DNA of 64,000 bases from Pantoea sp. alder81 (GTDB lineage Bacteria; Pseudomonadota; Gammaproteobacteria; Enterobacterales; Enterobacteriaceae): NCBI RefSeq assembly GCF_020179835.1, contig NZ_JAIUDA010000002.1, forward strand, positions 682,001-746,000, read 5' to 3'. A program made the translations under genes and the position numbers. Under the pieces are notes generated by a model. The model was given only the letters and a program-made list of their open reading frames with translations. It ran no database searches and was not told the origin of the DNA. Below, piece by piece: positions 1-12,629 of the stretch (position 1 is its first letter; each line of letters starts with the position of its first letter).

Positions 1-580
1 ACACCAGCGCCAGAATCGCAATCAACATCACCAGACCCGACGCCTGGGTATAGATGAAGAATTTGGTTGCTGCGCTGATACGCGTTTTACCGTCAGAGGC
101 TTTATGACCCCAGAGCGCGATGAGGAAGTACATCGGCACCAGCATCATTTCCCAGAAGAAGAAGAACAGGAACATGTCGATGGAAAGGAACACGCCAATC
201 ACACCACCGAGGATCCACATCAGGTTGAGGTGGAAAAAGCCCTGATACTTCTCGATTTCATTCCAGGAACAGAGCACTGCCATCAAACCGAGTAAACCGG
301 TCAATACCACCATCAGCAACGACAGACCGTCGATAGCCAAATGGAAGTTGATGCCAAAGCGCGGAATCCACGGCACAGAGAAAGTCGATTGCCACTGCGG
401 AATGCCAGCGGCCTGCGTCAGTGAATAGCCTCCCTGCAGCCACAACTGCAGGCCGAGTGCCAGCGTCAGGCCCATGGTGATCATGGCGATCCAGCGTGGC
501 ACTTTCGCACCGAGGCGTTCTGCTAACCAGCAGAGTAAGCCCCCGACGAAGGGGATGATTATTAGCCAAGGTAATAACAC
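1..580 (-). CDS. nuoM: NADH-quinone oxidoreductase subunit M, N-terminal part
   Basis: Antiporter-like membrane subunit of respiratory complex I, which couples NADH:quinone electron transfer to proton pumping. Only about the first 193 codons are in the window; the rest lies beyond base 1. Translation begins VLLPWLIIIPFVGG and continues as hydrophobic helices typical of NuoM. I chose the GTG at 578-580 because AAGGGAAG lies just upstream and the protein starts like E. coli NuoM. It follows nuoL (stop at 665) with an 84-bp gap, in the conserved A-to-N order. The family length is about 509 residues. Confidence 0.93.
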   Translation of the reverse strand, partial: MLLPWLIIIPFVGGLLCWLAERLGAKVPRWIAMITMGLTLALGLQLWLQGGYSLTQAAGIPQWQSTFSVPWIPRFGINFHLAIDGLSLLMVVLTGLLGLMAVLCSWNEIEKYQGFFHLNLMWILGGVIGVFLSIDMFLFFFFWEMMLVPMYFLIALWGHKASDGKTRISAATKFFIYTQASGLVMLIAILALV

Positions 581-664
581 GGCGTACTTCCCTTTTTATT
601 GCCTTACTTCAGGCAATTTTTGACATTCTAATTGGGCGAGCGAACCCGCCCCGCTCATCAATCT

Positions 665-2500
665 TTAAATCACCAGCATCAGCGCCAGCACCACCACGGC
701 ACCGACACTCATGGAAGCCACATACCAGCGCAGGTAACCGTTCTCGCTCACCACCAGGCCTTTATTACCGATGCGCGACAGCAGCGCAGGCAGGTTCATC
801 AGTGAGTTAAGCGGATCGCGCTTCAGCAGCCAGGCAATGCCGAGATAAGGTTTCACGAACACCTTGTCATACAGCCAGTCGAAGCCCCATGCCGCAAACC
901 ACCAGGTGCCGAAGAAGCGACCCGGCGCGCTGTTGGCGACACTCGTGACCAGCTGGCGTTTGCCGAGCCATAGGGCAGCAGCAATCAGGATGCCGACAAT
1001 CGCGACTACGCCTGAGGTGATTTCCAGCGCCACTTTACCGCCTTCACCGAACTCATTCTGCGGCAGCACACCCGCCAGCGGTGGCGTAATCATGGCGCCA
1101 ACGAAGGTGGAGAGTACTAACAGAACAATCAGCGGCAGATGGTGAGTGATGCCTTTGCCCGCGTGCGCATGAATTTTCTCTTCGCCGTGGAACACGATGA
1201 AGATCATGCGGAAGGTGTAGATCGAGGTCAGGAATGCACCGACCAGACCGGCCACCATCAGATTGATGTGACCATTTGCCAGCGCACCGAACAGGATTTC
1301 ATCCTTACTGTAGAAACCTGCGGTAATCAGCGGCAGTGCCGCCAGCGCTGCGCCACCGACCAGGAAGCAGGTATACACCAGTGGGATGCTCTTACGCAGG
1401 CCGCCCATTTTGAAGATGTTCTGCTCGTGGTGGCAGGCCAGAATGACCGAACCGGAAGAAAGGAATAGCAGTGCTTTAAAGAAAGCGTGCGTCATCAGGT
1501 GGAAAATCGCCGCGTCCCATGCCTGAACGCCCAGCGCCAGGAACATGTAGCCGATCTGACTCATGGTGGAGTAAGCCAGCACGCGTTTGATATCGGTCTG
1601 CACCAGAGCGGCAAAACCTGCCAGCACCAGCGTAATCGCACCGATGATTCCCACCAGATGCAGCACTTCTGGCGTTAACAGGAACAAGCCATGGGTACGC
1701 GCAATCAGGTAGACACCCGCGGTCACCATGGTGGCGGCGTGGATCAGTGCCGATACCGGCGTAGGACCGGCCATCGCATCGGCCAGCCAGGTTTGCAGAG
1801 GGAGCTGTGCAGATTTACCGACCGCACCACCCAACAGCAAAAGGGTCGCCCACTGCAGCATGTGGTTGTCAGCCGCGAAGTGCGCCGGCGCCAACTCCAC
1901 CAACTCGCGGAAGTTCAGCGTACCCAGTTCGTTGTAGAGAATGAACAGCGCGAATGCCAGGAACACATCACCCACACGGGTAATGATGAACGCTTTCATC
2001 GCCGCTTTGCCGTTCTCTGGATTGCTGTAGTAGAAGCCAATCAGCAGATAAGAGCACAGGCCCACGCCTTCCCAACCGAGATACATCAGCATCAGGTTGT
2101 CGGCCAGCACCAGCACCACCATGCTCGCGATGAACAGGTTGGTGTAAGCGAAGAAGCGTGAATAGCCCTCTTCACCACGCATGTACCACGAAGCGAACAT
2201 GTGGATGAAGAAGCCGACGCCGGTCACCACTGAGAGCATGGTCAGCGACAAGCCATCCAGCACCAGGTTCACTTTGATATCAAAGTGGCCGACCTGCATC
2301 CAGGTCCACAGCGCCTGAGTAAAAGGTTGCTGACCGTTGCTGAAGAAATCCATACCGACGAAAACGGTGGTCAATGCCGCCAGACCTACCGATCCCATCC
2401 CCACCGCTGCCGACAGGTTCTCCGACCAGCGACCACGGGAAAACGCCAATAGCAGGAAGCCAATTAGCGGAAATAATACGGTTAAATAGAGAAGATTCAT
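665..2500 (-). CDS. nuoL: NADH-quinone oxidoreductase subunit L
   Basis: Largest antiporter-like proton-pumping subunit of complex I at the distal end of the membrane arm. The 611 residues match the family (613 in E. coli). Multiple transmembrane helices are evident. Glu144 (in [11 protein letters not shown]) and Lys229 (in [12 protein letters not shown]), both conserved in proton transfer, are present, and the C-terminal part fits the lateral helix region. The start codon overlaps the nuoK stop by 4 bp, implying translational coupling. Confidence 0.98.
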   Translation of the reverse strand: MNLLYLTVLFPLIGFLLLAFSRGRWSENLSAAVGMGSVGLAALTTVFVGMDFFSNGQQPFTQALWTWMQVGHFDIKVNLVLDGLSLTMLSVVTGVGFFIHMFASWYMRGEEGYSRFFAYTNLFIASMVVLVLADNLMLMYLGWEGVGLCSYLLIGFYYSNPENGKAAMKAFIITRVGDVFLAFALFILYNELGTLNFRELVELAPAHFAADNHMLQWATLLLLGGAVGKSAQLPLQTWLADAMAGPTPVSALIHAATMVTAGVYLIARTHGLFLLTPEVLHLVGIIGAITLVLAGFAALVQTDIKRVLAYSTMSQIGYMFLALGVQAWDAAIFHLMTHAFFKALLFLSSGSVILACHHEQNIFKMGGLRKSIPLVYTCFLVGGAALAALPLITAGFYSKDEILFGALANGHINLMVAGLVGAFLTSIYTFRMIFIVFHGEEKIHAHAGKGITHHLPLIVLLVLSTFVGAMITPPLAGVLPQNEFGEGGKVALEITSGVVAIVGILIAAALWLGKRQLVTSVANSAPGRFFGTWWFAAWGFDWLYDKVFVKPYLGIAWLLKRDPLNSLMNLPALLSRIGNKGLVVSENGYLRWYVASMSVGAVVVLALMLVI

Positions 2501-2799
2501 CCGCGCATCTCGCTCACTGTGTCAATGTTCAGCGTCTGACGACGACGATAGAGCTGGAGCAGCAAGGCCAGGCCAATACTGGCTTCCGCCGCCGCGAGGC
2601 TGATCGCCAGAATGTACATCACCTGGCCGTCAGCTTGTCCCCAATAGCTGCCTGCTACCACTAACGCGAGCGCGGCGGCGTTGATCATGATCTCCAGACC
2701 AATCAGCATAAACAGCAGATTGCGGCGCAGCACCAGCGAGGTCAGGCCGAGAACAAACAGCACAGCAGCCAACATCAGGCCGTGTTGTAACGGGATCAT
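2497..2799 (-). CDS. nuoK: NADH-quinone oxidoreductase subunit K
   Basis: Small three-helix membrane subunit of complex I, homologous to MrpC. At 100 residues it has the exact family length. Glu36 (in LIGLEIMIN) and Glu72 (in AAAEASIGL), the two membrane glutamates needed for proton translocation, are both present. It overlaps nuoJ upstream and nuoL downstream by 4 bp each, so the three genes are tightly packed. Confidence 0.98.
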   Translation of the reverse strand: MIPLQHGLMLAAVLFVLGLTSLVLRRNLLFMLIGLEIMINAAALALVVAGSYWGQADGQVMYILAISLAAAEASIGLALLLQLYRRRQTLNIDTVSEMRG

Positions 2800-3347
2800 G
2801 CGTGATCCTCCTTATTCGCATGTGCATCAGCATGGCGATTGCTCAGCACTTCGCCCTGACGCTCTTCACGTCCGATATGGAAGGCCACTACCAGACCGGC
2901 CAGCAGCAGCATCGACGCCAATTCAACCGCCAGAACGTAAGGACCAAACAGGCTGATACCCACCGCTTTAGCATCAATGACGGTGCCATCAATACCCTGA
3001 TCGTGTGCGGTGCTGATAGCGTAAATCATCACCGCCAGCAGCAGCAGTGACACGATGCCAGGACCAATCCACAGCGATGGCTTCAGCCACTCGCGTTCCT
3101 GGTCCTGCTGGGTTTTGCCCAGGTTCAGCATCATCACCACGAACACGAACAGCACCATAATGGCACCCGCGTAGACGATGATTTCCAGCGCACCGGCGAA
3201 GTAAGCACCCATCGAGAAGAACACGCCCGCAATAGAGAGCAGTGAGACAATCAGGTACAGCAGCGCATGTACCGGATTGGTGTGGGTGATGACGCGCAAT
3301 GTCGTCAGCACCGCCACCAGTCCGCAAAGATAAAACGCAAATTCCAT
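2796..3347 (-). CDS. nuoJ: NADH-quinone oxidoreductase subunit J
   Basis: Membrane subunit of complex I next to the quinone site. The protein has 183 residues (184 in E. coli) with about five transmembrane segments; the segment with [18 protein letters not shown] is the characteristic mobile helix of NuoJ. The C-terminal tail is polar and histidine-rich. It starts 10 bp after the nuoI stop and overlaps nuoK by 4 bp. Confidence 0.97.
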   Translation of the reverse strand: MEFAFYLCGLVAVLTTLRVITHTNPVHALLYLIVSLLSIAGVFFSMGAYFAGALEIIVYAGAIMVLFVFVVMMLNLGKTQQDQEREWLKPSLWIGPGIVSLLLLAVMIYAISTAHDQGIDGTVIDAKAVGISLFGPYVLAVELASMLLLAGLVVAFHIGREERQGEVLSNRHADAHANKEDHA

Positions 3348-3357
3348 ACCCGGCTCC

Positions 3358-3900
3358 TTAAGGTAACAAGCTTTTGACGTCGATTGGCTTGGCTTCGTTT
3401 TCCGCTTCGCCTTTCTCTTTCCCGTCGATCGCCATACCCGCCATGCGATAGAAGTTGTACTCCGGATATTTACCCGGACCGGAAATCAGCAGGTCCTGCT
3501 TCTCGTACACCAGATCCTGACGCTTGAACTCACCCAGCTCGAAATCGGGGGTCAGCTGAATCGCCGTGGTCGGGCAGGCTTCTTCGCACAGACCGCAGAA
3601 GATGCAGCGCGAGAAGTTGATGCGGAAAAATTCCGGATACCAACGGCCATCTTTGGTTTCGGCTTTCTGCAGCGAGATACAACCCACTGGGCAAGCTACC
3701 GCACACAGGTTACAGGCAACGCAGCGCTCTTCGCCGTCCGGATCGCGCGTTAACACGATACGGCCACGATAGCGCGGCGGCAGGTAAACCGGCTCTTCTG
3801 GATACATCTGGGTTTCGCGCTTGGCGAAGGCATGCATGCCTATCATCCAGATACTGCGCACTGTCGTGCCGAAGCCAACGACAATATCTTTTAAAGTCAT
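3358..3900 (-). CDS. nuoI: NADH-quinone oxidoreductase subunit I (two 4Fe-4S clusters)
   Basis: Peripheral-arm subunit that passes electrons through clusters N6a and N6b toward N2. The 180-residue protein has two ferredoxin motifs: Cys60/63/66/70 ([12 protein letters not shown]) and Cys99/102/105/109 ([12 protein letters not shown]). The reading frame is open for another 26 codons upstream, but I start at the ATG at 3898-3900 because the protein then begins [11 protein letters not shown] like the family and does not intrude into nuoH. Confidence 0.97.
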   Translation of the reverse strand: MTLKDIVVGFGTTVRSIWMIGMHAFAKRETQMYPEEPVYLPPRYRGRIVLTRDPDGEERCVACNLCAVACPVGCISLQKAETKDGRWYPEFFRINFSRCIFCGLCEEACPTTAIQLTPDFELGEFKRQDLVYEKQDLLISGPGKYPEYNFYRMAGMAIDGKEKGEAENEAKPIDVKSLLP

Positions 3901-3911
3901 CTCAAAACCCC

Positions 3912-4889
3912 TTACTGCGCGCTGTACAGAATCACTGCGGCGGTCGCCAGCAGGTTCAATAACGTCAACGGCAGACATACTTTCCAGCCGAACGACAGCA
4001 CCTGGTCGTAACGTGGACGCGGCAGCGCAGCACGAATCAGGATAAACATCACCATAAAGAACGCCGTTTTCAAGGCGAACCAGATGAATGGCGGCAGGAA
4101 TGGACCGTGCCAGCCACCGAAGAACAGCGTCACAATCAGCGCTGAAACGGTGGTGATGGCCACATATTCACCTACGAAGAACAGACCGAACTTCATACCG
4201 GCATATTCGATGTGGTAACCATCGGCCAGTTCCTGTTCCGCTTCTGGCTGGTCAAACGGATGGCGGTGACATACCGCAACACCCGCGATACAGAAGGTCA
4301 CGAAACCGAAGAACTGCGGAATGATGTTCCACAAGTGCGTCTGGCTCTCGACGATGGCATTCATGTTGAATGAGCCGGCTTGCGCCACCACACCCATCAG
4401 CGACAGGCCAAGGAACACTTCGTAGCTCAGGGTCTGCGCCGAAGCACGCATCGCACCCAGCAGCGAGTATTTGTTGTTACTCGACCAACCGGCGAACAGC
4501 ACGGCGTAAACCGCCAGACCGGCCATCATCAGGAAGAACAGCAGACCGATATTCAGGTCTGTGACCATCCAGGTCGGTGAAACCGGCACGATGGCAAAGG
4601 CCAGCAGCAGCGAAACAAAGGCAATCACTGGCGCCAGGGTAAAGATGAAGCGATCGGTAAACGGCGGAACCCAGTCCTCTTTAAAGAACATTTTGATCAT
4701 GTCCGCCGCGAGCTGCAGCGATCCGCCCCAGCCGACGCGGTTTGGACCGTAACGGTTCTGCCATAAGCCAAGCAGACGACGCTCGGCGAAACTCATGAAG
4801 GCACCACAACCCACTACGACCAGCAAAATGACGATCGTTTTGAGGATCTGGAGGAGGATGTCGATAACGTCCGGTGTCAGCCAGCTCAT
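3912..4889 (-). CDS. nuoH: NADH-quinone oxidoreductase subunit H
   Basis: Membrane subunit of complex I that forms much of the quinone chamber at the junction with the peripheral arm. At 325 residues it matches the family, with eight predicted helices. The conserved loop [20 protein letters not shown] lies near residue 34, and the acidic stretch [18 protein letters not shown] is the typical cytoplasmic loop near quinone. Its start overlaps the nuoG stop by 4 bp. Confidence 0.98.
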   Translation of the reverse strand: MSWLTPDVIDILLQILKTIVILLVVVGCGAFMSFAERRLLGLWQNRYGPNRVGWGGSLQLAADMIKMFFKEDWVPPFTDRFIFTLAPVIAFVSLLLAFAIVPVSPTWMVTDLNIGLLFFLMMAGLAVYAVLFAGWSSNNKYSLLGAMRASAQTLSYEVFLGLSLMGVVAQAGSFNMNAIVESQTHLWNIIPQFFGFVTFCIAGVAVCHRHPFDQPEAEQELADGYHIEYAGMKFGLFFVGEYVAITTVSALIVTLFFGGWHGPFLPPFIWFALKTAFFMVMFILIRAALPRPRYDQVLSFGWKVCLPLTLLNLLATAAVILYSAQ

Positions 4890-7609
4890 TGCACGGCCTC
4901 CTGCAATTTGTCAATTTGCGCACCTGAGAGGAATGGCGGCACACCCGGCATTCCCAGCGGCAGACCCACCTGCCCTGCTTGCAGGGAAGTTGAGAAGCGC
5001 ACTGGCAGACGCAGCGTTTCACCGGCACAGACCAGTTCAACTGCAGACCCGTTATTCACGCCCAGTTTTTCCGCATCCGCCGGGTTAATCACCAGCGTGG
5101 CAGGCGACATACGCTTCTGGAACGTCGGCGAACGCTGAGTCATCTCTTCGCTACCAAACAGTTGGTAGTAAGGGGCGACGCGATATTGGCTGCCTTCAAC
5201 AAAGCTTTCTGGCACGGTGGTGAACCATGGCAGTGAACCTTCACCGGTTTCAAACAGACGTACACCTGGATCGCCGAATTTAAGCTTACCACCCACTTCA
5301 GCCTGGAACTTGTTCCATGCCTGCGGGGAGTTCCAGCCTGGCGCCCAGGCAAAAGGAATCTGCGAACGCGGTGCACCTGGCTGGTTGTTACCTTCCATCG
5401 AGAAGGCAAACATGGTGTCGTTATCCTGTGGCTGACGCGGTTCGTGCACGCTGATGTTGGCACGCATCGCAGTACGGCCACTGTTACGATGCGGTGAACG
5501 CGCCAGTTTCTGACCACGAATACGGAAGCTGGCATCTGGTGCCGCATCTTTGATGCCTTTCAGCTGTGGCAGCGCCGCAACGGTGGCATCGATCACGTGA
5601 TCCAGCAGCGTCCAGTCGATCTGGCGGCTTTCAACGGTGCTATGCAGCGAGTGCAGCCAGCGCCAGCTTTCCAGCATCACAATGCTGTTGTCGTAGTAAG
5701 CCGGATCGTAAACCTGGAAGAAACGCTGTGCGCGGCCTTCCTGGTTGATTGAGGTGCCATCGCTCTCAGCGAAGCTCGCCGTGGAGAGCACCAGACCCGC
5801 TTTTTCCAGCGTGGCGGTACGTTGGTGATCAACCACAATCACGTGTGCGGTGTTGTGCAGTGCCGCATCAACGGTGGCTTTTGGTGCGTGACGATAGAGA
5901 TCGTTTTCCAGCACCACCAGCGCTTCCGCTTCACCTTTATCCAGCTGCTCCAGCGCGCTATCCAGCGAGTGTCCGCCCATCAGGCCAAGACCAAAGCTGT
6001 TGGCTGCGCCGGCAAGGAAGGTGATGCCGACATCAGCACCGCGACCTTTTAGCGCTTTCGCCACGTTGGCTGCCGCTTCAATCATCGCGATGCTGCCAGA
6101 GTGGGTACCGGAAATGATCAGCGGTTTTTTAGCACCGGCTAATGCCTGTACCACCACATCCAGCTTACCGTTCAGTTTGCTGTCGAAGCCGTTCACGGCA
6201 GGCGCCGTTTCATCCAGGGCGTTAGCGATGGCGAAACCAAGACGCGCCTGATCTTCCACCGGTGCGCGATAGCTCCACGCAGCGATATCATCGAGACGGG
6301 TTTCATCGACGTTGGTGACGAACAGCGGATGTTTGGCGTGCTGACCAATGTTAAGGATCGCCGCGATCTGCCAGTCAGCCACTTTTTGTGCCGCTGCCAT
6401 TTCACGTGCTTTACCTTTTACAGCCTGACGCACAGACAGCGCGACACGTGCGCCGACCTGAGTAAGATCTTCACCCAGCACCAGTACCGCATCGTAGCTT
6501 TCCATTTCGCGCAGCGATGGCGTATAAATACCGCCTTCCTGCAGCACTTTCAGCATCAATTCAACACGTGCTTGCTCAGCGGCGGGCATACCGGTTGAGA
6601 AGTTTTCCGCGCCGACTAATTCACGCAGCGCAAAGTTGCTTTCAATGCTGGCACGCGGTGAGCCAATGCCGATCACGCGCTTCGCCTGGCGCAGCACGTC
6701 AGCCGCCGCATTCACCGCTTGTTCAGCATTCAGGCTGACCCAATCGTTGCCGCGCTTCTGTACCGGATGACGTGGGCGATCTTTAAGGTTTACATAGCCA
6801 TAACCGAAACGGCCGCGGTCACACAGGAAGTAGTGGTTCACGGTACCGTTGTAACGGTTTTCGATACGGCGCAGTTCACCATAACGCTCGCCTGGGCTGG
6901 TGTTACAGCCCACGCTGCACTGCTGGCAGATGCTCGGTGCGAACTGCATATCCCATTTACGGTTGTAGCGTTCGGAGTGGGTTTTATCGGTGAACACGCC
7001 GGTCGGGCAGATTTCGACCAGGTTGCCGGAGAATTCGCTCTCCAGCGTGCCATCTTCCGGGCGACCGAAGTAGACGTTGTCATGCGCACCGTAAACGCCA
7101 AGATCTTTGCCGTCGGCATAATCTTTGTAGTAACGCACGCAGCGATAACAGGCGATGCAGCGGTTCATTTCATGGGAAATGAACGGGCCAAGATCCTGAT
7201 TCTGGTGCGTACGTTTGGTGAAACGATAACGACGGAAGCTGTGGCCCGTCATCACCGTCATATCTTGCAGGTGGCAGTTACCGCCCTCTTCGCACACCGG
7301 ACAGTCATGCGGATGGTTGGTCATCAGCCATTCCACCACGCTTTCACGAAACTCTTTGGCCTCGCCATCGTCGATGGAAATAAAGGTGCCGTCCGACGCC
7401 GGTGTCATGCATGACATAACAAGGCGACCGCGGGTATCTTCGGCATTCTGGAATTGCTTCACCGCGCACTGGCGGCAGGCTCCCACGCTTCCCAGCGCCG
7501 GATGCCAGCAAAAATAAGGAATATCAAGGCCCAGAGAGAGACACGCCTGCAACAGGTTGTCCGCTCCGTTCACATCATATTCTTTACCGTCTACATGGAT
7601 TGTAGCCAT
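4886..7609 (-). CDS. nuoG: NADH-quinone oxidoreductase subunit G
   Basis: Largest peripheral subunit of complex I, carrying several iron-sulfur clusters. The N-terminal 2Fe-2S domain has Cys34, Cys45 and Cys48. Next comes the His/Cys 4Fe-4S region ([17 protein letters not shown]), then two further 4Fe-4S motifs and a long molybdopterin-oxidoreductase-like domain with no cofactor role here. Of two nearby ATG codons I prefer 7607-7609 (protein [11 protein letters not shown], 907 residues), with GGAAG 10 bp upstream; the ATG at 7616-7618 would add only three residues. The 104-bp gap to nuoF holds small inverted repeats (GCTCG/CGAGC at 7630-7647 and AGCCG/CGGCT at 7673-7685). Confidence 0.96.
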   Translation of the reverse strand: MATIHVDGKEYDVNGADNLLQACLSLGLDIPYFCWHPALGSVGACRQCAVKQFQNAEDTRGRLVMSCMTPASDGTFISIDDGEAKEFRESVVEWLMTNHPHDCPVCEEGGNCHLQDMTVMTGHSFRRYRFTKRTHQNQDLGPFISHEMNRCIACYRCVRYYKDYADGKDLGVYGAHDNVYFGRPEDGTLESEFSGNLVEICPTGVFTDKTHSERYNRKWDMQFAPSICQQCSVGCNTSPGERYGELRRIENRYNGTVNHYFLCDRGRFGYGYVNLKDRPRHPVQKRGNDWVSLNAEQAVNAAADVLRQAKRVIGIGSPRASIESNFALRELVGAENFSTGMPAAEQARVELMLKVLQEGGIYTPSLREMESYDAVLVLGEDLTQVGARVALSVRQAVKGKAREMAAAQKVADWQIAAILNIGQHAKHPLFVTNVDETRLDDIAAWSYRAPVEDQARLGFAIANALDETAPAVNGFDSKLNGKLDVVVQALAGAKKPLIISGTHSGSIAMIEAAANVAKALKGRGADVGITFLAGAANSFGLGLMGGHSLDSALEQLDKGEAEALVVLENDLYRHAPKATVDAALHNTAHVIVVDHQRTATLEKAGLVLSTASFAESDGTSINQEGRAQRFFQVYDPAYYDNSIVMLESWRWLHSLHSTVESRQIDWTLLDHVIDATVAALPQLKGIKDAAPDASFRIRGQKLARSPHRNSGRTAMRANISVHEPRQPQDNDTMFAFSMEGNNQPGAPRSQIPFAWAPGWNSPQAWNKFQAEVGGKLKFGDPGVRLFETGEGSLPWFTTVPESFVEGSQYRVAPYYQLFGSEEMTQRSPTFQKRMSPATLVINPADAEKLGVNNGSAVELVCAGETLRLPVRFSTSLQAGQVGLPLGMPGVPPFLSGAQIDKLQEAVQ

Positions 7610-7713
7610 AGTGAACATGCTTCCGTAAGGCTCGCCCTAAGACGAGCGTTAAACATCTAATTCTGTCCCCCAAGCCGTGTCGGCTCAGGGTGAATTCCGT
7701 GTACGGCGGCTGA

Positions 7714-9060
7714 TTACCAGCGCGCTTTCAGCAGGTTGGGCTGAATACCACCGATCGATCGGGTATTGCCAAACACCTGCGGCGCAATGCCGGCTTCAAA
7801 CTCTTCACGGAAATATTTAATCGCGCTCTGCAATGGCTCAACGGCACCCGGTGCGTGGGCACAGAAGGTTTTACCTGGGCCGAGCTGGCGGCAAAGCTGC
7901 AGCAGGGTTTCGATATCACCCGGCTGGCCTTTTTTCTGCTCCAGCGCACGCAGGATCTTCACGCTCCATGGCAAGCCGTCACGGCATGGCGTACACCAGC
8001 CACAGGACTCGCGCGCAAAAAACTCTTCCAGATTACGCACCAGCGAAACCATGCCGATTTCATGATCGACCGCCATCGCCAGTGCCGTGCCTAAACGACT
8101 GCCCGCTTTACCGATGCTGGCAAATTCCATTGGCAGATCAAGATGCTGATCGGTCAGGAAGTCGGTACCTGCACCGCCCGGCTGCCAGGCTTTGAACTTT
8201 AAGCCATCGCGCATGCCACCGGCATAATCTTCCAGAATCTCACGTGCGGTGGTGCCAAACGGCAGTTCCCACACGCCAGGATTTTTCACGCGGCCGGAGA
8301 AGCCCATCATCTTGGTGCCGGTGTCTTCGCTGGTAGAGATGTTTTTGTACCAGTCAACGCCGTTAAGAAGGATGGCGGGCACGTTGGACAAAGTTTCCAC
8401 GTTGTTCACGCAGGTTGGCTTGCCCCACACGCCAGCACTCGCCGGGAATGGCGGCTTAGAACGCGGGTTCGCGCGGCGGCCTTCCAGTGAGTTGATCAGT
8501 GCAGTCTCTTCGCCACAGATATAACGACCTGCGCCGGTGTGGACGATCAGCTCAAAGTCGAAACCGCTGCCAAGAATATTTTTACCGAGATAGCCCGCTT
8601 CGGTGGCTTCTGCAATCGCACGGCGCAGATGCACCGCCGCTTCGATATACTCGCCACGCAGGAAGATGTAGCCACGGTAGGCTTTCAGCGCGAACGCACT
8701 GATCAGCATGCCTTCCACCAGCTGATGCGGCATCTGCTCCATCAGCAAGCGGTCTTTATAGGTGCCCGGCTCCATCTCATCGGCGTTACACAGCAGGTAA
8801 CGGATGTTCATGGATTCGTCTTTCGGCATCAGGCTCCACTTCAGGCCGGTGTTAAAGCCTGCACCACCGCGCCCTTTCAGACCGGAGTCTTTAACTAAGG
8901 CGACGATGTCGTCCTGGCTCATGCCTTTCAATGCTTTATCAGCACCGACGTAGCCGTTTTTACTGCGATATTCATCGATCCAAACCGGCTGCTTGTCGTC
9001 ACGCAGACGCCAGGTCAGTGGATGGGTTTCCGCAGTACGAATGATCTGTTTAATGGTCAT
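7714..9060 (-). CDS. nuoF: NADH-quinone oxidoreductase subunit F (FMN, NADH binding)
   Basis: Entry point of complex I: it binds NADH and FMN and holds cluster N3. The 448-residue protein (445 in E. coli) has the glycine-rich nucleotide motif [14 protein letters not shown] around residue 60, the flavin-site segment [19 protein letters not shown], and the C-terminal 4Fe-4S motif [12 protein letters not shown] with a distal Cys. The start overlaps the nuoE stop by 4 bp. Confidence 0.98.
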   Translation of the reverse strand: MTIKQIIRTAETHPLTWRLRDDKQPVWIDEYRSKNGYVGADKALKGMSQDDIVALVKDSGLKGRGGAGFNTGLKWSLMPKDESMNIRYLLCNADEMEPGTYKDRLLMEQMPHQLVEGMLISAFALKAYRGYIFLRGEYIEAAVHLRRAIAEATEAGYLGKNILGSGFDFELIVHTGAGRYICGEETALINSLEGRRANPRSKPPFPASAGVWGKPTCVNNVETLSNVPAILLNGVDWYKNISTSEDTGTKMMGFSGRVKNPGVWELPFGTTAREILEDYAGGMRDGLKFKAWQPGGAGTDFLTDQHLDLPMEFASIGKAGSRLGTALAMAVDHEIGMVSLVRNLEEFFARESCGWCTPCRDGLPWSVKILRALEQKKGQPGDIETLLQLCRQLGPGKTFCAHAPGAVEPLQSAIKYFREEFEAGIAPQVFGNTRSIGGIQPNLLKARW

Positions 9061-9572
9061 TGATACTGCTCCAGCAGGTTGGCGATGCCTTCCGGCGTCA
9101 GATGAACATGGGTATCTTCATCCACCATCATGGTTGGGCCTTTATCGCAGTTGCCCAGACAACAGGTTGGCAGCAGCGTAAAGCGGCCGTCAGTGGTGGT
9201 CTGGCCTGGCTTGATGTTCAGATTCTGCTCGAGTGCCGCCTGAATACCCTGGAAACCGGTGATGTGGCACACCACGCTGTCGCAGTAACGAATGACGTGG
9301 CGTCCCACCGGCGTGCGGTAGATCTGGCTATAGAACGTTGCCACACCTTCCACGTCACTGGCTGGAATGCCGAGAACATCAGCAATGGCACCGATAGCAC
9401 CATCTGGCACCCAGCCACGCTGCTTCTGCACGATCTTCAACGCTTCAATTGAGGCGGCGCGCGCATCTTCATAATGGTGTTTTTCGTGCTCGATAGCGTG
9501 GTGCTCGGTCTCGCTCAGCACAAAGACCTCATCAGGGTCGATAGTGTGAATGGCAATTTTTTGATCGTGCAT
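9057..9572 (-). CDS. nuoE: NADH-quinone oxidoreductase subunit E (2Fe-2S)
   Basis: Thioredoxin-like 2Fe-2S subunit of complex I holding cluster N1a beside NuoF. The 171 residues include the ligands Cys97 and Cys102 (YCDSVVCHI) and Cys138 and Cys142 ([11 protein letters not shown]). It is about five residues longer than E. coli NuoE at a variable, acidic N-terminus. The start lies 2 bp after the nuoC stop, so its ribosome binding site lies inside the end of nuoC. Confidence 0.97.
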   Translation of the reverse strand: MHDQKIAIHTIDPDEVFVLSETEHHAIEHEKHHYEDARAASIEALKIVQKQRGWVPDGAIGAIADVLGIPASDVEGVATFYSQIYRTPVGRHVIRYCDSVVCHITGFQGIQAALEQNLNIKPGQTTTDGRFTLLPTCCLGNCDKGPTMMVDEDTHVHLTPEGIANLLEQYQ

Positions 9573-9574
9573 AA

Positions 9575-11374
9575 TTAGCGGTCCACGTCTGACATAACAA
9601 AATCGATACTACCGAGGTACACGATCAAGTCGGATACCAGGCTGCCGCGGATCACCGATGGGATCTGCTGCAGGTGCGGGAAGCTTGGCGTACGCACACG
9701 GGTGCGGTAGCTCATGGTGCTGCCATCGCTGGTCAGGTAGTAGCTGTTGATCCCTTTGGTCGCTTCAATCATCTGGAAGGATTCGTTGGCCGGCATCACC
9801 GGGCCCCACGACACCTGCAGGAAGTGAGTGATCAGGGTTTCAATGTGCTGCAGCGTGCGCTCTTTCGGTGGCGGCGTGGTCAGCGGGTGATCCGCCTTGA
9901 ACGGGCCTTCCGGCATGTTGTTCAGGCACTGTTCAAGAATGCGCAGTGACTGCCACATCTCTTCCATTTTGAGCTGAACACGGGTGTAAGCATCACTGAT
10001 GCCAGCACCAACCGGGATCTCAAAGTCGAAGTTTTCATAGCCTGAATAGGGACGCCATTTACGCACATCAAAGTCGAGGCCGGTGGCACGCAGGCCAGCA
10101 CCGGTGGTACCCCATGCCAGCGCTTCATCCATGTTGTAGGCGGCAACGCCTTTTGAACGGCCAATCAGTACGGTGTTACGCAGGGCGGCTTTGTCATACT
10201 CTCTCAGACGCTTTGGCATCCAGTCGAGGAAGTCACGCAGCAAACGTTCCCAGCCTTTCGGCAGGTCATGCGCTACGCCACCGATGCGGAACCACGCCGG
10301 GTGCATACGGAAACCGGTAATCGCTTCCACTACGTCATAAATTTTCTGACGGTCGGTAAAGGCGAAGAACACCGGCGTCATCGCGCCGACGTCCTGGATA
10401 AAGGTGGAGATGTACAGCAGGTGGCTGTTGATACGGAACAGTTCAGACAGCATCACGCGGATCACGTTGACGCGATCGGGCACAGTGATACCGGCTAATT
10501 TTTCCACCGCCAGCACGTAAGGCATTTCGTTCACGCAGCCGCCGAGGTACTCGATACGGTCGGTGTACGGAATGTAACTGTGCCAGGATTGACGCTCGCC
10601 CATCTTCTCAGCACCACGGTGGTGGTAGCCGACATCTGGTACGCAGTCGACGATCTCTTCACCATCCAACTGCAGGATGATACGGAAGGCACCGTGTGCT
10701 GATGGGTGGTTCGGACCGAGGTTGAGGAACATGAAGTCCTCATTGGTGGTGCTGCGCTTCATGCCCCAATCTTCGGGCTTGAAGGTCAGCGCCTCCATCT
10801 CCAGATCTTCTTTCTGCTTAGTCAGTTCGAACGGATCGAATTCAGTGGCACGCGCCGGGTAATCTTTACGCAGCGGATGGCCTTCCCAGGTCTGCGGCAT
10901 CATGATGCGCGTCAGGTGCGGGTGCCCCTGGAACGTGATACCAAACATCTCCCAGGTTTCGCGCTCATACCAGTTGGCATTGGCGAAGATTTTGGTGATG
11001 GTGGGCACATTCAGATCGTTTTCAGACAGCGCCACCTTGAGCATGATGTCGCGGTTGCGTTCAATCGACAGCAGGTGATAGAAAACGGAAAAATCCGCGG
11101 CAGGTAAACCGGCGCGGTTGGTACGTAAACGCTCATCGAAACCGTGCAGGTCATACAACATGACGTACGGTTTCGGCAGCTTACGCAGGAATTCGACAAT
11201 TTCCAGTAACTGTTCACGCTTCACCCAGACGACCGGAATCCCGGTGCGGGTGGCCTGAACGGTAAAAGCATCCGGCCCAAAACGGTTACGCAGCTCGCCG
11301 ACCACTGGATCGTCCAGGTGGTCGCGGGTTTGCCATGAAGGCTGAGCGAGATCTTGCGTGGTTAAATCTGTCAT
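9575..11374 (-). CDS. nuoC: NADH-quinone oxidoreductase fused subunits C/D
   Basis: Fused 30-kDa and 49-kDa subunits of complex I, as is usual in Enterobacterales; together they form part of the quinone pocket. The 599-residue protein has the NuoC signature region ([18 protein letters not shown]) near residue 135 and the NuoD part from about residue 210, including [16 protein letters not shown] and the C-terminal [13 protein letters not shown] 115-bp gap with no visible gene separates it from nuoB, as in related genomes. Confidence 0.97.
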   Translation of the reverse strand: MTDLTTQDLAQPSWQTRDHLDDPVVGELRNRFGPDAFTVQATRTGIPVVWVKREQLLEIVEFLRKLPKPYVMLYDLHGFDERLRTNRAGLPAADFSVFYHLLSIERNRDIMLKVALSENDLNVPTITKIFANANWYERETWEMFGITFQGHPHLTRIMMPQTWEGHPLRKDYPARATEFDPFELTKQKEDLEMEALTFKPEDWGMKRSTTNEDFMFLNLGPNHPSAHGAFRIILQLDGEEIVDCVPDVGYHHRGAEKMGERQSWHSYIPYTDRIEYLGGCVNEMPYVLAVEKLAGITVPDRVNVIRVMLSELFRINSHLLYISTFIQDVGAMTPVFFAFTDRQKIYDVVEAITGFRMHPAWFRIGGVAHDLPKGWERLLRDFLDWMPKRLREYDKAALRNTVLIGRSKGVAAYNMDEALAWGTTGAGLRATGLDFDVRKWRPYSGYENFDFEIPVGAGISDAYTRVQLKMEEMWQSLRILEQCLNNMPEGPFKADHPLTTPPPKERTLQHIETLITHFLQVSWGPVMPANESFQMIEATKGINSYYLTSDGSTMSYRTRVRTPSFPHLQQIPSVIRGSLVSDLIVYLGSIDFVMSDVDR

Positions 11375-11489
11375 ACGTTACTCACCATTCCGGCCTGTAA
11401 TCAGGCGCTAAAAGAAGGCGTCAGGATGGCGGCGCGCATTAAATTGTGATGTTCTGCTGCGGCCGTTGTGCCATCCGTGTACGGGAAGC

Positions 11490-12170
11490 TTAGACTTCGT
11501 CTGGCGTTCTCAGGTTAGTGACGGCAATACGCTCGCCGCGTTTTCTCTCACGCTCTGGCTGCATATTGGCGCGATAAACGCCCTGATCACCCACCACCCA
11601 CGACAGTGGACGGCGCTCTTTACCGATGGACTCACGCAGCAGCAGCAGCGCCTGCATGTAGGCTTCAGGACGCGGTGGGCAGCCTGGAATATACACGTCA
11701 ACCGGCAGGAATTTATCCACGCCCTGCACCACTGAATAGATGTCGTACATGCCGCCCGAGTTAGCGCAGGCACCCATGGAGATCACCCATTTTGGCTCCA
11801 GCATTTGGTCATACAAACGCTGAATAACCGGCGCCATCTTGGTAAACGGCGTACCGGCGATCACCATAAAGTCAGCCTGACGTGGGGAGGCACGCATGAC
11901 TTCCGCACCAAAACGCGCCACGTCATGCACCGCAGTGAATGACGTGGTCATTTCCACGTAGCAACAGGAAAGACCGAAGTTATACGGCCACAGAGAGTTT
12001 TTACGACCCCAGTTCACCATGTCATGCAGGGCGTGCTCGAGCTTGCCCATGTAGACGCTGCGATGAACGTGCTGCTCCAGGGGATCGGTAACAATCTCCT
12101 GTTTCTGCAGAGGATAACGATCGTTATCACCGCCGCCGTTCGGGTCTACGCGTGTCAGCGTGTAGTCCAT
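11490..12170 (-). CDS. nuoB: NADH-quinone oxidoreductase subunit B (cluster N2)
   Basis: Holds the terminal 4Fe-4S cluster N2 that reduces quinone. The 226-residue protein has the tandem cysteines 69 and 70 ([10 protein letters not shown]), Cys135 (GACANSGG) and Cys164 (IPGCPPRPE), which are the four N2 ligands. It is about six residues longer than E. coli NuoB in the N-terminal region ([10 protein letters not shown]). AGGCAATAAG precedes the ATG at 12168-12170. Confidence 0.98.
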   Translation of the reverse strand: MDYTLTRVDPNGGGDNDRYPLQKQEIVTDPLEQHVHRSVYMGKLEHALHDMVNWGRKNSLWPYNFGLSCCYVEMTTSFTAVHDVARFGAEVMRASPRQADFMVIAGTPFTKMAPVIQRLYDQMLEPKWVISMGACANSGGMYDIYSVVQGVDKFLPVDVYIPGCPPRPEAYMQALLLLRESIGKERRPLSWVVGDQGVYRANMQPERERKRGERIAVTNLRTPDEV

Positions 12171-12185
12171 CTTATTGCCTCGCTT

Positions 12186-12629
12186 TTACTGCTTATGAGG
12201 GTTGGTGTGGTTGTGGCTGACCGGGATTGATTTGACCACTACGCGACGACGCGCAGGAGTCCAATCCAGCGCACCGATGCGCACCAGATAAACCAGGCCT
12301 GCCAATAGCACCAAAATGAAAATTGCGGCTTCGACAAAGCCAACCCAACCGCTTTCACGGATTGAAGTCGACCATGCGTATAAATAGAGGGCTTCGACGT
12401 CGAAAATAACGAAGAACATCGCAACCAGATAGAATTTAGCGGAGAGGCGAATATGAGTATCACCGACGGATTCGATACCCGATTCAAACGGGGTATCTTT
12501 ATGGCGTGCCCGCGCACGTCCACCCAATAACCAACCGCCGGTCAACATGAAGGCACACAGGCCAAATGCAATAACAATAAAAACAATAAACGCCCAGTGA
12601 TGAGCGATCACTTCTGTGGTTGTCGACAT
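12186..12629 (-). CDS. nuoA: NADH-quinone oxidoreductase subunit A
   Basis: First gene of the nuo operon; a three-helix membrane subunit at the quinone junction. The 147-residue protein has the acidic loop [20 protein letters not shown] after the first helix and [14 protein letters not shown] in the second, both diagnostic. It is followed after 15 bp by nuoB. The operon promoter must lie in the 660-bp gap upstream. Confidence 0.97.
   Translation of the reverse strand: MSTTTEVIAHHWAFIVFIVIAFGLCAFMLTGGWLLGGRARARHKDTPFESGIESVGDTHIRLSAKFYLVAMFFVIFDVEALYLYAWSTSIRESGWVGFVEAAIFILVLLAGLVYLVRIGALDWTPARRRVVVKSIPVSHNHTNPHKQ

Noticed and set aside
6719..7414. 231-codon open frame on the plus strand opposite nuoG
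   Set aside because: It is the mirror of a fully conserved nuoG; composition is typical of antisense frames in GC-rich coding DNA and there is no promoter or ribosome binding site.
7610..7618. ATG three codons upstream of the chosen nuoG start
   Set aside because: Ribosome binding site spacing is too short and the family begins [11 protein letters not shown]; the difference is minor and either is possible.
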